NCBI GenBank assembly: GCA_963801195.1
Contig: CAWDDX010000003.1
Span: 1,054,001-1,118,000, forward strand
Direction: 5' to 3'
Source: SZUA-36 sp963801195
Lineage (GTDB): Bacteria; Pseudomonadota; Gammaproteobacteria; Xanthomonadales; SZUA-36
Length of the DNA stretch: 64,000 nucleotides
Shown in pieces: positions 35,775 to 44,362 of the stretch (position 1 is its first letter; each line of letters begins with the position of its first letter). The notes below the pieces were generated by a model. The model was not told the origin of the DNA. It worked only from the letters and a program-made list of their open reading frames with translations, and did not search any database. The position numbers were made by a program, and so were the translations under genes.

Positions 35775-36827
35775 ATGACGCGATCGATTGCACAAGATTT
35801 TTCCCCGGTCAGAGCCAGTAAGCCCGGTGATGTCCGCACCGGCCCTGTCTCCGCCTTGCCGGCAGTTTTAAAAGAGCTTGGGGTCTCGCCACAGCGTGTA
35901 TTCGCCAGGGCCGGAGTCAAGCTCGGTCCCTTCCGGAATCCGGACAACCGCATTCACTTTGACGCGCTCGGACGCCTGTTCGAAGAAAGCGTGATGTCGA
36001 CGGGCTGTCATCACCTGGGACTGCTCGTTGGCGAACAATTTGCCATGGCCGACCTGGGTGTGATTGGAACACTTATGCAAAATTCGGCGACCATCGGGGA
36101 TGCATTACAGGAGTTGCGGCTCAATCTGCACCTGCATGACCGCGGTGCCGTGCCCGTATTGCTCAGACTCGAACCGTCCAGCGTGTTGCTGGGATACTCG
36201 ATCTACAAAAATCACGTTCCTTCCATGGCGCTGCTTCACGATGCATCGATTGCGATCGGATTCAGGATACTCAAACAGGTTTGCGGAAATGGCTGGAAGC
36301 CGCTTCGTGTCCAGTTTTCAAATTCGCGGCCGAATGACATTCATCCCTACCGTCGTCTCTTTGGAATGAAGCCGCTCTTCGATGCCGAGGTATCCGGAAT
36401 TGCGTTCGCTAGTTCCTGGCTCGTTCATGCCATTGCCAATGCCGACCCCTCGATTCGCGATTCGATCAAGATCCTCGATCAAACAATACGTGGCCGACAG
36501 CGAATTCGGTTTCACCGAGGAAGTTCAAGGGCGCGCTCCACCAGGCGATACTGGGTGGTGATGCTTCTTCCAGATCAGTGGCAACGTTGTTTCGGAATTC
36601 ATGAGCGAACACTTCGCAAACGCCTGAGCGCCGAGGGCATCACATTTCGGCAACTGGTCAGTCAATGCCGTTTCGAGTTGGCGAAGCAGTTGCTGCAATA
36701 CACCCGGCTGCCGGTAATGGATATATCCGCAGCCTTGAACTATTCAGATCCAAATGTATTTACCCGCGCGTTTCATAACTGGGCAGGCGTCAGTCCGCGG
36801 GAATGGCGGAAGGAACCATTGGTCTGA
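35775..36827 (+). CDS. AraC-family regulator with a scrambled linker
   Basis: 350 residues from ATG 35775 (a TTG at 35700 is also possible). The N-terminal sensor domain of the arabinose-binding-like type runs to about residue 230 and the C-terminal AraC DNA-binding domain is intact (QCRFELAKQLLQYTRLPVMD, ALNYSDPNVFTRAFHNW). Between them (about 36480-36600) the expected protein is found in other frames: VADSEFGFTEEVQG, then ALHQAILGGDASSRSVATLF. Three one-base gains cancel out, so the ORF stays open but about 40 residues are nonsense. Likely damaged, or a sequencing artefact. Confidence 0.7.
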   Translation: MTRSIAQDFSPVRASKPGDVRTGPVSALPAVLKELGVSPQRVFARAGVKLGPFRNPDNRIHFDALGRLFEESVMSTGCHHLGLLVGEQFAMADLGVIGTLMQNSATIGDALQELRLNLHLHDRGAVPVLLRLEPSSVLLGYSIYKNHVPSMALLHDASIAIGFRILKQVCGNGWKPLRVQFSNSRPNDIHPYRRLFGMKPLFDAEVSGIAFASSWLVHAIANADPSIRDSIKILDQTIRGRQRIRFHRGSSRARSTRRYWVVMLLPDQWQRCFGIHERTLRKRLSAEGITFRQLVSQCRFELAKQLLQYTRLPVMDISAALNYSDPNVFTRAFHNWAGVSPREWRKEPLV

Positions 36828-36842
36828 CAGCAGGTGTTTCCA

Positions 36843-37079
36843 CTAGGCGGACGCGGCGGCCACACCCTCGTCGAGCAGTATTTTTATCTTTTCCTCAGTT
36901 AGACCCATTTCACGCAACACCGCCTCGGTCGAGTCACCCAGGGCAGGCGGCGCCCTACCCTCGTCCGGGACACTGTTAGACAACCTGACGGGTGAGCGCA
37001 CCGACGACACCGGCCCGAGACCGGCGCGCCCCAGCTTCCGGACCGTTTGTCTTTTTGCAAAACGTTGCATGTCCATCAT
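36843..37079 (-). pseudogene. C-terminal fragment of a CaiB/BaiF CoA-transferase
   Basis: GPVSSVRSPVRLSNSVPDEG, then RAPPALGDSTEAVLREMGLT and EEKIKILLDEGV. SPVRLS..P...R.APP.LG..T..VL.E.G is the conserved end of family III CoA-transferases. Only about 60 residues are homologous; the rest of the 400-residue gene is missing. The upstream end runs into the repeat cluster at 37085. Confidence 0.75.
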
Positions 37080-37084
37080 CTACC

Positions 37085-37283
37085 CAGAAAACAGAAAAGG
37101 GGTCGGATCCAATTCCTTTCCAAAATAGGGTCGAGGAAATGAGGGAAAGACGGCGAAGAGGGAAAGAGAAAGAACGAGGACACCCACGAAGAAGAACGAG
37201 GACACCCACCACTCGAAAGAAAAGAACGAGAAAAGAACGAGGACACCCACCACTCGTATTAAAAGTTATGGGTGTCCTGACTT
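37085..37283. repeat. Cluster of GACACCCAC-family repeats
   Basis: Three direct copies of AACGAGGACACCCAC (about 37172, 37195 and 37236) in an A/G-rich stretch are followed by the inverse ATGGGTGTCCTGACTTTTT (37268-37286). The left part (GGGGTCGGATCCAATTCC at about 37098) resembles the inverted repeat at 10401. The cluster separates a truncated CoA-transferase from the intact TehA-like gene. Confidence 0.8.
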
Positions 37284-37398
37284 TTTCTTCTTCGCCATGC
37301 TTGCCGCAAGCCACTCTGAGGTGCAAGCATCTGGTGATTCAGCATATGATGCGTAAGTAGATGCCAAGTCGCGTGCAGTGGGTGGAGCAAGCCGATTT

Positions 37399-38454
37399 AT
37401 GTTTATGACACGCATACAAGAGGGGGTACGTAGCTTATCACCCGCCTATTTCGCGCTTGTCATGGCCACCGGTATCGTCTCCATCGCCGCGGAACAAGCC
37501 GGGTTGCACCCGCTTGCCATCACACTCTTCTACCTTAACGTTGGGCAGTACCTCGTCCTCTGGATTCTTACCTTGTGGCGCCTGCTGCGTTATCGCCGCG
37601 ATCTAATAGCTGATCTGCTCGATCATCAACGTAGTTTCGGGTTTTTCACATTGGTGGCGGGTACGTGCGTCCTGGGGAATCAACTCATTCTGATCGCCGG
37701 CGCACACCGGATCGCCATCGGGCTTTGGCTTTTCGGCCTTATCCTATGGATCGGCCTGACCTATGTCATCTTTGTCACAATTACCATAAAGGAGACCAAG
37801 CCCCCCCTCGACCAGGGTATTACGGGGGCATGGCTGCTCGCGGTTGTAGCCACACAATCGGTCGCCGTCCTGAGCGCGTTGCTGTCGCGTTATTTCGAGC
37901 AACCCCACCAATTACATCTAAATTTCCTGGCCCTGTCCATGTGGCTCTGGGGTGGCATGATGTACATCTGGATGATCTCGCTTATTTTTTACCGTTACAC
38001 GTTTTTCAAGTTCTCTCCGGGCGATCTCCAACCGCCGTACTGGATCAACATGGGGGCGATGGCCATCTCGACCCTGGCAGGTACGCTCTTGATCGAGAAT
38101 GCACCGGAGGCGTGTTTTCTTCATTCAACGCTACCCTTTCTGAAAGGGTTTACGATTTTCTTCTGGGCAACGGGCACCTGGTGGATTCCAATGCTGCTGA
38201 TCCTGGCGATCTGGCGGCACGTTTTCAAAAAGTTCCCGTTGACGTATGACCCCGGCTATTGGGGCGCCGTCTTTCCGCTGGGCATGTACACTGTCTGTAC
38301 CTTCGAGATGGCGCGGTCGATGGAGTTGGACTTTCTTCTGCCGGTGCCGCAGGTGTTCATCTATATCGCTCTGACTGCTTGGCTGCTGACTTTCCTCGGG
38401 TTGGTGCGCCGGTTGGTAAACATCTCTATAAAACCTGCGATGACACGGTCCTAG
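37399..38454 (+). CDS. TehA/Mae1-type (TDT family) transporter
   Basis: 351 residues and about ten membrane helices. LSPAYFALVMATGIVSIA near the start and FWATGTWWIPMLLIL, DPGYWGAVFPLGMYT and FEMARSM near the end are family marks of the tellurite-resistance/dicarboxylate transporter (TDT) family, which includes SLAC-like anion channels. The substrate is not deducible. Start ATG 37399 chosen over a GTG at 37378. The frame is intact although it lies between repeat clusters at 37085 and 38535. Confidence 0.82.
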   Translation: MFMTRIQEGVRSLSPAYFALVMATGIVSIAAEQAGLHPLAITLFYLNVGQYLVLWILTLWRLLRYRRDLIADLLDHQRSFGFFTLVAGTCVLGNQLILIAGAHRIAIGLWLFGLILWIGLTYVIFVTITIKETKPPLDQGITGAWLLAVVATQSVAVLSALLSRYFEQPHQLHLNFLALSMWLWGGMMYIWMISLIFYRYTFFKFSPGDLQPPYWINMGAMAISTLAGTLLIENAPEACFLHSTLPFLKGFTIFFWATGTWWIPMLLILAIWRHVFKKFPLTYDPGYWGAVFPLGMYTVCTFEMARSMELDFLLPVPQVFIYIALTAWLLTFLGLVRRLVNISIKPAMTRS

Positions 38455-38534
38455 TCGATGCCTCCGTGCCAAGGTACTCCATAAGCTCAATAGCTAGATT
38501 GCACAGTCAGGAAGAACAAAGAACACAAGAACAT

Positions 38535-38582
38535 AGACACCCACATCTTACGAACTTAATAGTGATGGGTGTCCTGACTTTT
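38535..38582. repeat. GACACCCAC-family palindrome
   Basis: AGACACCCACATC (38535-38547) faces GATGGGTGTCC (38564-38574), followed by TGACTTTTTTG and a further CTGACTTTTTG. It separates the TehA-like gene from an IS110 remnant. Confidence 0.8.
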
Positions 38583-38598
38583 TTGTTTCTGACTTTTT

Positions 38599-38964
38599 GT
38601 TGCATCCGCTTATCTCGCTGCCATCGGCAACGGCCGACAGTTCAAGCGCGGCCGACAGGTCAGTGCCTGGCTGGGTTTGGTGCCCCGCCAGCATGGAACC
38701 GGCGGCGAGCTAAGGCGCAAGGGCGTAACCAAAAGCGGAGACCGTCATCTGCGAACGTTAATGATCCATGGCGCCAGGGCGGCGATTAGCCGTGGACTGA
38801 AAGCCCGCCCATCACTGGCGCAGTGGGTACGGCCGATTATTGACCGACAAGGTTTTAACAATGGCGTGGTAGCGCTGGCCAACAAGCTGGCGCGTATAGC
38901 CTGGGTGATGGTAACCGCGGGTGAGCCTTTTGATATGAAGCAGGCCTTCAAACGTGCCGCATGA
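38599..38964 (+). pseudogene. C-terminal remnant of an IS110-family transposase
   Basis: ASAYLAAIGNGRQFKRGRQV, then AWLGLVPRQHGTGGELRRKG and DRHLRTLMIHGARAAISRGL match the transposase-20 domain, which carries the serine of IS110/IS1111 enzymes. The N-terminal RuvC-like half with the DEDD residues is missing, so it cannot act. It starts right after the palindrome. Confidence 0.82.
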
Positions 38965-39292
38965 GTCTGCCTGACCGATGAGGTAATAAGTCAAACGCCC
39001 CGGGAGAGCCTGAACCAGGATATGGTCAATAAACCGAGTGGGTGTTATAGGCCCCGGGTCATCTCGAAACTCATCCAGGGTCGGAGATTAAATACTCCAC
39101 AATGAACACGAATATATGTCAGCAGACCATTTTCCTGATCGGGTCCGGCAGCAACAATTTGAAAAGTAAGGCCTTGCCAGCAAGGAGGAGCATACTCACC
39201 ACGAGCACGCCAATCCAAGCCCCAAAAAGCCCAAAATAATGCTTGATTCAGGGGAGGCGTCCATATATGTCCTGACTTTTACTCTCTGACTT
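38965..39292. other. Stretch without an intact gene; short membrane-protein remnant
   Basis: On the minus strand 39247-39119 reads HYFGLFGAWIGVLVVSMLLL then AGKALLFKLLLPDPIRKMVC and a TGA. This looks like the last helix of a membrane protein whose front is gone. Its lost end is near CTGACTTTTA repeats at 39270-39298, relatives of the GACACCCAC family tail. Confidence 0.4.
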
Positions 39293-39735
39293 TTACTCCC
39301 CGTCAGTCGCCGGGTTTAGCACCATCGCAATGCGGTTCCGGAATGAAGCATGACATGCCATGCAACCATTAAGCATCTGCAGGTAGTCGGCAATGGCTTG
39401 ATTTCTGTCCTTTTCATGCGCTGCTGAGTTAATTGACAATGACAAGTCATGCACCTGGCTATCGATCTGTTTGAACACAGCCATCTCCGCACCCAATTCC
39501 GCAGCAACCAGTGAAATCTGTGAGGCTGGAATATGCGGGTGGTCTGCGATGCGAGCGGACGCCTCAATAACTGAATCGAAATCGTCGATCAGCAGCGCAT
39601 CGAGAATCAGCACCGTATCATTCCGCAGGCCCTGCATGATTTGCTTCAGGTCCATGTCGTCTTGCCAGGACCGGCCTGTGCGGTGGCAGAGAGGGATACC
39701 ATGATAAACAGGTACCAGTATCGTATGGCTGTCAT
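39293..39735 (-). pseudogene. Exported c-type cytochrome (cytochrome c'-like helical), frameshifted
   Basis: An ATG at 39735 starts a signal peptide (MTAIRYWYLFIMVSLSATAQ) ending AGPGK. One base appears to be missing there, and the protein continues in the next frame as DDMDLKQIMQGLRNDTVLIL. It ends in a single heme site CMACHASFRNRI close to the C-terminus. The helical build and C-terminal CxxCH fit cytochrome c'-like proteins. The stop codon lies in the CTGACTTTTACTC repeat, so the true end may be lost. It is the last gene of the FTR1 operon. Confidence 0.7.
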
Positions 39736-39742
39736 TGTGTTT

Positions 39743-39916
39743 TTACTCCAACCAAGGCGATCGAGCCTGCAAGGTCTTGCGATCAATACCTCGGGTTTGC
39801 GCTATCCGGGTCTTGTTACCGCCAACGCTCAAAAGTGCGTCACGGATATATCCCGTTTCAATTTCATTCAGGGTTCGAGTTGGATTTACCAGTGTAGCAG
39901 AAACCGGAAACCTCAT
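39743..39916 (-). CDS. 57-residue Fis-type helix-turn-helix protein or remnant
   Basis: The protein reads RTLNEIETGYIRDALLSVGG then NKTRIAQTRGIDRKTLQAR. L.EIE..YI...L...GGNKT..A...GI.RKTL is the C-terminal DNA-binding domain of NtrC-type regulators. The ATG overlaps the FTR1 stop (ATGA) and the stop lies seven bases before the cytochrome start. It is either the tail of a lost sigma-54 activator or a small free-standing regulator in the operon. The C-terminus (ARSPWLE) departs from the family. Confidence 0.55.
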   Translation of the reverse strand: MRFPVSATLVNPTRTLNEIETGYIRDALLSVGGNKTRIAQTRGIDRKTLQARSPWLE

Positions 39917-41920
39917 GGCCGACGGTTGGTCAGTCGGATAAAGGATCGGGTTCCAACTATTGGGTGCACATGCACTGTGACCGACTCACGTACGGTTTTG
40001 CAGTACGGTGGTTTTCGATAGGTCATAAATGTCAGCCAGAATGCGCCCATGCACAAGACCACCAACTGGGTGCCGATGCTTTGTGCGGTGGGATATATCC
40101 CTAACCAATCGACCCTCGGCACGCCGATGAATGTGACGTCAATCCAACCCGCTTCCTGGAGCGCTGTAACACCCTTACCAGCGAATGTGAGGGCCAGGGC
40201 AAACATCAAGAAGCCGTTGGCCTGAAAAAAGCGCCGCAACGGCAGTCGGGCACCGATACGAAACATGGTCCAACCGGCAGCAAACAGCGCGATGGCTGCG
40301 AACGAGGCCCCCAAAACGATTGGCATTGCGGTGCCGGATTGCAGCCAGAGCGTTTCATAAAACAACACCATTTCTAGAATTTCCCGATAAACGGCAACGA
40401 ATGCCAGGGCGGCGATACCCCACAGTGTACCGGTTGACAGGCTCTTACCGAGTCGCTCGTTTAAAAACACCTGCCAATGCACTGGCATTGCTATGGCGAT
40501 GCAGCCAGATACCCACATATAAAAGGACAAATGCTGCAAGCAGTGCGGCCGCTCCCTTCGACCACCTCCCGTTGGGCGCCACTGACGCTGATAAACGTTT
40601 TAATACCGATCCAGGTCAACGCACCAGCGGTCAATGCAGCAATCCAGCCTACATGCAGATAGCGCATAGCGGTCGTATGTTCTGTGCGCCGCAAATACAA
40701 ACTCATCGCCGCAAGCAGCAGGATAGCTTCAAGCCCCTCGCGCAACAGGATCAGAAAAGCACTTATAAACAGAGTCGCCGTTGATGAACCCTTGGTCGCC
40801 AAAAGCGCCGAGGCTTCCTGCAAACGTATTTCCAGGTATTTAGCGCTCGATGTCAGTTCCTCGGCAGGCACACCGTCCCGGATCATGTTACGCAGTACCT
40901 GCATATCCTGTTCGATGCCCACTGCGAGCTTTTCATCCAGTGTTCGAAGCGGGCTTCGATCAGTTCGTAACCCTCCAAATATGCTGACAACGCCAATTGC
41001 CGTGCTTTATCCGGCTGGCCAGTAGCGTAGGCCGACACCACGTTTTGCAGCCTGTCGATGGTGCGTTGAATGGGATCCCCGGAGGATTTGACCAACGCCT
41101 CCGGGTGGTGGCGAAGGTAAGCAATCACGGGATGAACATTTTCCCGGTTTGCAACAATCGCAACAGGCGTTTTGGACGTAAAACTCGCGAGCGTTGGCAA
41201 TGACTCTCGCAACGAGCCATCGTCCCATAACTGTTGCCCTTGAGCAATGACGGCGGGGTCGTCGCTAAGACCGGCGACATAAAACGCGAGCGCCCAGCGC
41301 TGAGCTTCGGTCAGCGATGAGAACGAGGGCATGCCGGTCCCGGCAACGCCCAGGGTGACGGTTGAGTAAAGGCCGTACAGGCTGCGCTGCTGTGCCCGCC
41401 TGACGTCATGAAAGTTTGTCGGCGGAGTATTCAGCACCGCTCCCGCGAGGCCGTCCCCGTGGCCTGAAGCACCGTGACAGCCTGCACACTGATTGGCATA
41501 CAGAGGTGCAACGCTGGCGGGATCCGGGGCAGCGAGCGGGGCGGTAATAACGTCGTACGCCTCGATCAAATCGGCGACGAGTTTGCGCGAAGCAGATGCC
41601 ACCTCATCGCCCGGTGCGTGTCGATCCACCAGGGAAGCTAATCCTCGTGCCTGTGCAAGCAGGGTTTGCCGTTCCGGTCGAGAGGGTAGTGACATCAAGA
41701 GCTCGTTGACCGTTGCCAGGAACTCGCGTTGCTCGGAATATTCAACCGCATTAACCACCGTCCCTGCTTGCACCGCTCCAGGATAATCTATCGCCACATA
41801 GTCCAAAGCGCCAATGATCGACTGTATGGTGGTTTGCCGGCCCGGGTTTGCGGTTGGTTGTGCTTCGGCAATCGCCAAGATACTACACCCGAACATAATA
41901 TAAATGATAATCATTCGCAT
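39913..41920 (-). pseudogene. Cytochrome c-FTR1 iron permease fusion, multiply frameshifted
   Basis: Frame one (41920-40940): signal peptide, a helical region, a heme site NQCAGCHGASGHGDG with GTGMPSF as the methionine ligand, and a further helical part. Frame two (to about 40550): TLDEKLAVGIEQDMQVLRNM and the first FTR1 helices with the REGLE iron motif (LILLREGLEAILLLAA). Frame three: LLAAFVLLYVGIWLHRHS. Frame four to the end: VAVYREILEMVLFYETLW, the second REXXE motif. Repaired, it would be about 640 residues, an inner-membrane Fe permease with its own cytochrome domain. A Fur box covers the start codon. Confidence 0.8.
41902..41920. promoter_or_regulatory. Fur box overlapping the FTR1 start codon
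   Basis: AAATGATAATCATTCGCAT contains the 13-base palindrome AATGATAATCATT and matches most of the canonical Fur site. Its last three bases are the reverse of the ATG at 41920, so bound Fur would block transcription of the iron permease when iron is plentiful. Confidence 0.7.
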
Positions 41921-42243
41921 TTGAGTATGATAGGCTCAATCCTGAAATTTGACAAGCCCGCTTTTCAGGATTGGAAATTAAATATTATTGAGGAATTATT
42001 GAGTGGAGAGACCCTTTACCTGAGGCAAAGCAGGGTCGTTCATAAACAGGCCTGCACGACGCGCGCCAAAATTTAGAAATTCACCACAAGGTGACATTTT
42101 ATATTTTCGTGTTTCGACGCCGGATAGGTTTCTTGTGCAGAAAAACTGAGGGCAGAGGAAGTGTCAAGGTGAATTGAAGCGATGCAATTTTTACTCTGGG
42201 ACTTTACTCTGACCACTGGGTTCCGCCCAGAGACGCCGGACAG
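41921..42243. other. Gene-free region upstream of the iron operon
   Basis: No supported gene on either strand. It holds the promoter side of the FTR1 operon and, from about 42188, sequences related to the GACACCCAC family tail (TTACTCTGGGACTTTACTCT). Confidence 0.4.
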
Positions 42244-42292
42244 AGACAGCCACAACGTTTCATGTTTGGAGATGTGAGTGACCTGACTTTCA
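42244..42292. repeat. Diverged GACACCCAC-family palindrome
   Basis: GACAGCCACAACGTTTCATG followed by TTTGGAGATGTGAGTGACC and TGACTTTC keeps the length and layout of the copies at 27317 and 32580, with several changes in both arms. It is an old copy. Confidence 0.65.
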
Positions 42293-42379
42293 CTATAAAA
42301 ACCCAGGCAATAAAAAGACCGCAAAAAGCGGGCTTACGAAAAAGCAGAGAAAAAGCCGTCGGCATAAAAAGCAGCGACT

Positions 42380-42500
42380 AAAAAGCAGCGACACCCACAT
42401 CTCATCAAAAGCAGCCATCAGAAGCGCCAAACAGAACAGCGACAGAAGCGCGACACCCACATCTAAAACAGAAGCAGCGACACCCACATCTCATCAAATA
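42380..42500. repeat. GACACCCACATC direct repeats beside the RAYT gene
   Basis: Three direct copies of CGACACCCACATCT (about 42389, 42451 and 42478) with AAGCAGCGA linkers; the outer two share CATCTCATCAAA. They end about 65 bases before the RAYT start. RAYT genes are usually flanked by the REP copies they recognise. Confidence 0.8.
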
Positions 42501-42563
42501 TCTTACAAGACACGGTGCGGTTTTGCGCTTTTGGTCGACCAGGAGGCTGGCTAAACTGATGCC

Positions 42564-43523
42564 ATGCCTCAACCCAGAAACCGCCAGGTCTCATTAGAAG
42601 ACACGCCCTACTACCACTGCATCTCCCGTTGTGTGCGGCGTGCATTCCTGTGTGGCAAAGATTCCCATACCGGCTTTGACTTCGGGCACCGCCGCCAGTG
42701 GATCGTCGATCGCATCAAACTGCTTTGTTCAGTTTTCGCCGTTGACCTGTGTGCTTATGCTGTCATGAACAACCACTACCACATCGTGGTCAGGATTGAT
42801 GTTGATGCAAGCAAACAATGGTCTGATCAGGAAGTGGCCAGACGCTGGATGAGAATCTTTTCCGGGCCATCGCTCATGCACCAATACCTGGGCAATGCCG
42901 ATTTGACCGCAGCTGACATGGCATACGTTAATGATCTGTTTGCCACCTGGCGCCGCAGGCTGTGTGATCTGTCCTGGTTTATGCGTTGTTTGAATGAGCC
43001 CATTGCCCGCATGGCCAATGCTGAAGATCACTGCACCGGCAGGTTCTGGGAAGGCAGGTTTAAATCACAAGCGCTGCTGGATGCACGTGCGTTATTAGCC
43101 TGTATGGCCTATGTCGATTTAAACCCTATACGTGCGGCCATGGCTGGGACTCCCGAACAATCGGATTACACATCCATTCAGGAACGGATTCTTCAACCCG
43201 AAAACACCTGCTTGAGACATTTTGCCGAACAGGACGATGTTGGTATTCCATTTGCCCTTAAAGACTACCTGGAACTTGTAGATTGGGGAGGCAGGGGAAT
43301 CAAACAGCACAAGCGGGGTTACATGCCTGCCCAAACACCATCCATACTGGCCCGGTTGAAGATGGATGTTGCACCGGTGCTGAATTATCTGGGAAAGGCA
43401 GATCAACCGAACTTTGCGGCATTGGGGCCGGTGAGTATGCTCAGGGCGTTCGCTGCATCGGTTGGACGAAGTTTTGTAAAAGGACAATCGCTCGGCAAGC
43501 GACTCTGGCCGGAAAGGACTTAG
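42564..43523 (+). CDS. REP-associated tyrosine transposase (RAYT)
   Basis: 319 residues of the Y1 transposase family. The start PRNRQVSLEDTPYYHCISRC is typical of RAYTs. The metal-binding HUH motif is in YAVMNNHYHIVVRI, and the catalytic Tyr is in MAYVDLNPIRAAMA; GRFWEGRFKSQALLD lies between. All catalytic residues are present and the frame is intact. RAYTs cut and move single-stranded REP hairpins. The palindromes around it would be its substrate. The C-terminal 90 residues form an extra domain. Confidence 0.9.
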   Translation: MPQPRNRQVSLEDTPYYHCISRCVRRAFLCGKDSHTGFDFGHRRQWIVDRIKLLCSVFAVDLCAYAVMNNHYHIVVRIDVDASKQWSDQEVARRWMRIFSGPSLMHQYLGNADLTAADMAYVNDLFATWRRRLCDLSWFMRCLNEPIARMANAEDHCTGRFWEGRFKSQALLDARALLACMAYVDLNPIRAAMAGTPEQSDYTSIQERILQPENTCLRHFAEQDDVGIPFALKDYLELVDWGGRGIKQHKRGYMPAQTPSILARLKMDVAPVLNYLGKADQPNFAALGPVSMLRAFAASVGRSFVKGQSLGKRLWPERT

Positions 43524-43986
43524 CCATCAATATTGAACGCAAGCCTGAATTTCAGTCTGGCTGGATTTTGGTGCATTCAGCAAACATCAACCGGTTTCCA
43601 CATAACAACTCGCAAATTCCTCCCGATTTTCTAAAACACCTTCAAAAACGCATATTGTTTGTTGTGATGGTGAGTAGATCTGGCCATGTGCGAATGAGTT
43701 TTCTTAGGGAAAGTGATGGCTGTCTCTGTTCTGTTCTTGGGAAAGTCATGGCTGTCTCTGTTCTGTTCTTCTGTATGTCTCTGTTCTGTTCTTCTTGGCT
43801 ATCTCTGTTCTGTTCTCTGTTCTGTCCTGTCTGTTCTGTCAAACAATCTGATTCCGTTTGGTTCGCATAAAAACTGTTGAATAGACCATTGAAGAATCAG
43901 TGTAAAATACACATTGGAATCATACTGCATTGCCTCTTATCCACTTCAACTGTGAATATGAATGCACCGTGACAGGGTACGAATGT
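43524..43986. repeat. CTGTTCT-rich tract after the RAYT gene
   Basis: Between about 43726 and 43845 the unit TGTCTCTGTTCTGTTCT recurs, twice as GGCTGTCTCTGTTCTGTTCT preceded by GAAAGT.ATG, then in shorter and shorter forms. The rest of this stretch holds no gene I can support. It may be the degenerate right-hand array of the RAYT unit. Confidence 0.6.
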
Positions 43987-44349
43987 ATGCCAAGGGATGC
44001 CAACACCCGGAACAATTCACAAAACGAAGCCGAGTCGGATGACAATGTCCTCATTTCGGCGGCGCAATTGGTCCTGGCTGAAAAGCGGACTTCACTGTCC
44101 TTGATGCGGACCGGTATAGCCGTTTTCGCCTTGCCCATGGCCGTTTTCAGTGCACTGATTGCCACTTCCCGCTATTACAATGCCTCCGATGTTTTACATT
44201 TGTTCATTCCCGTCATGGTGATCAACAGCGCATTGATCGTGCTTGGTGCCTATCTCGTGATCAAAGCCGCTGTGCGAATTCGCCGGCAGGATCACCTGAT
44301 TACAAAAATAAAACGCACCCACCCGTTGCTCGCGCCGTATATTGATTAG
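43987..44349 (+). CDS. DUF202-like small membrane protein
   Basis: 120 residues from the ATG at 43987 (an earlier start at 43930 would add a polar, Cys-containing leader). The motif LVLAEKRTSLSLMRTGIAV is the DUF202 mark (LA.ERT.L...RT). Two membrane segments follow (FALPMAVFSALIAT and LFIPVMVINSALIVLGAYLV). A basic tail ends the protein. Function of DUF202 is unknown. It converges on the next gene with a 13-base gap. Confidence 0.65.
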   Translation: MPRDANTRNNSQNEAESDDNVLISAAQLVLAEKRTSLSLMRTGIAVFALPMAVFSALIATSRYYNASDVLHLFIPVMVINSALIVLGAYLVIKAAVRIRRQDHLITKIKRTHPLLAPYID

Positions 44350-44362
44350 CCCGGGATACTGA

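Noticed and set aside
42380..42500. CRISPR-like direct repeats before the RAYT gene
   Set aside because: The repeats are irregularly spaced, share linker sequence and match the dispersed palindrome family.
15689..43930. Integrase and attR for the suspected island
   Set aside because: No tyrosine or serine integrase gene was found, and no second copy of the tRNA 3' end was seen by reading.
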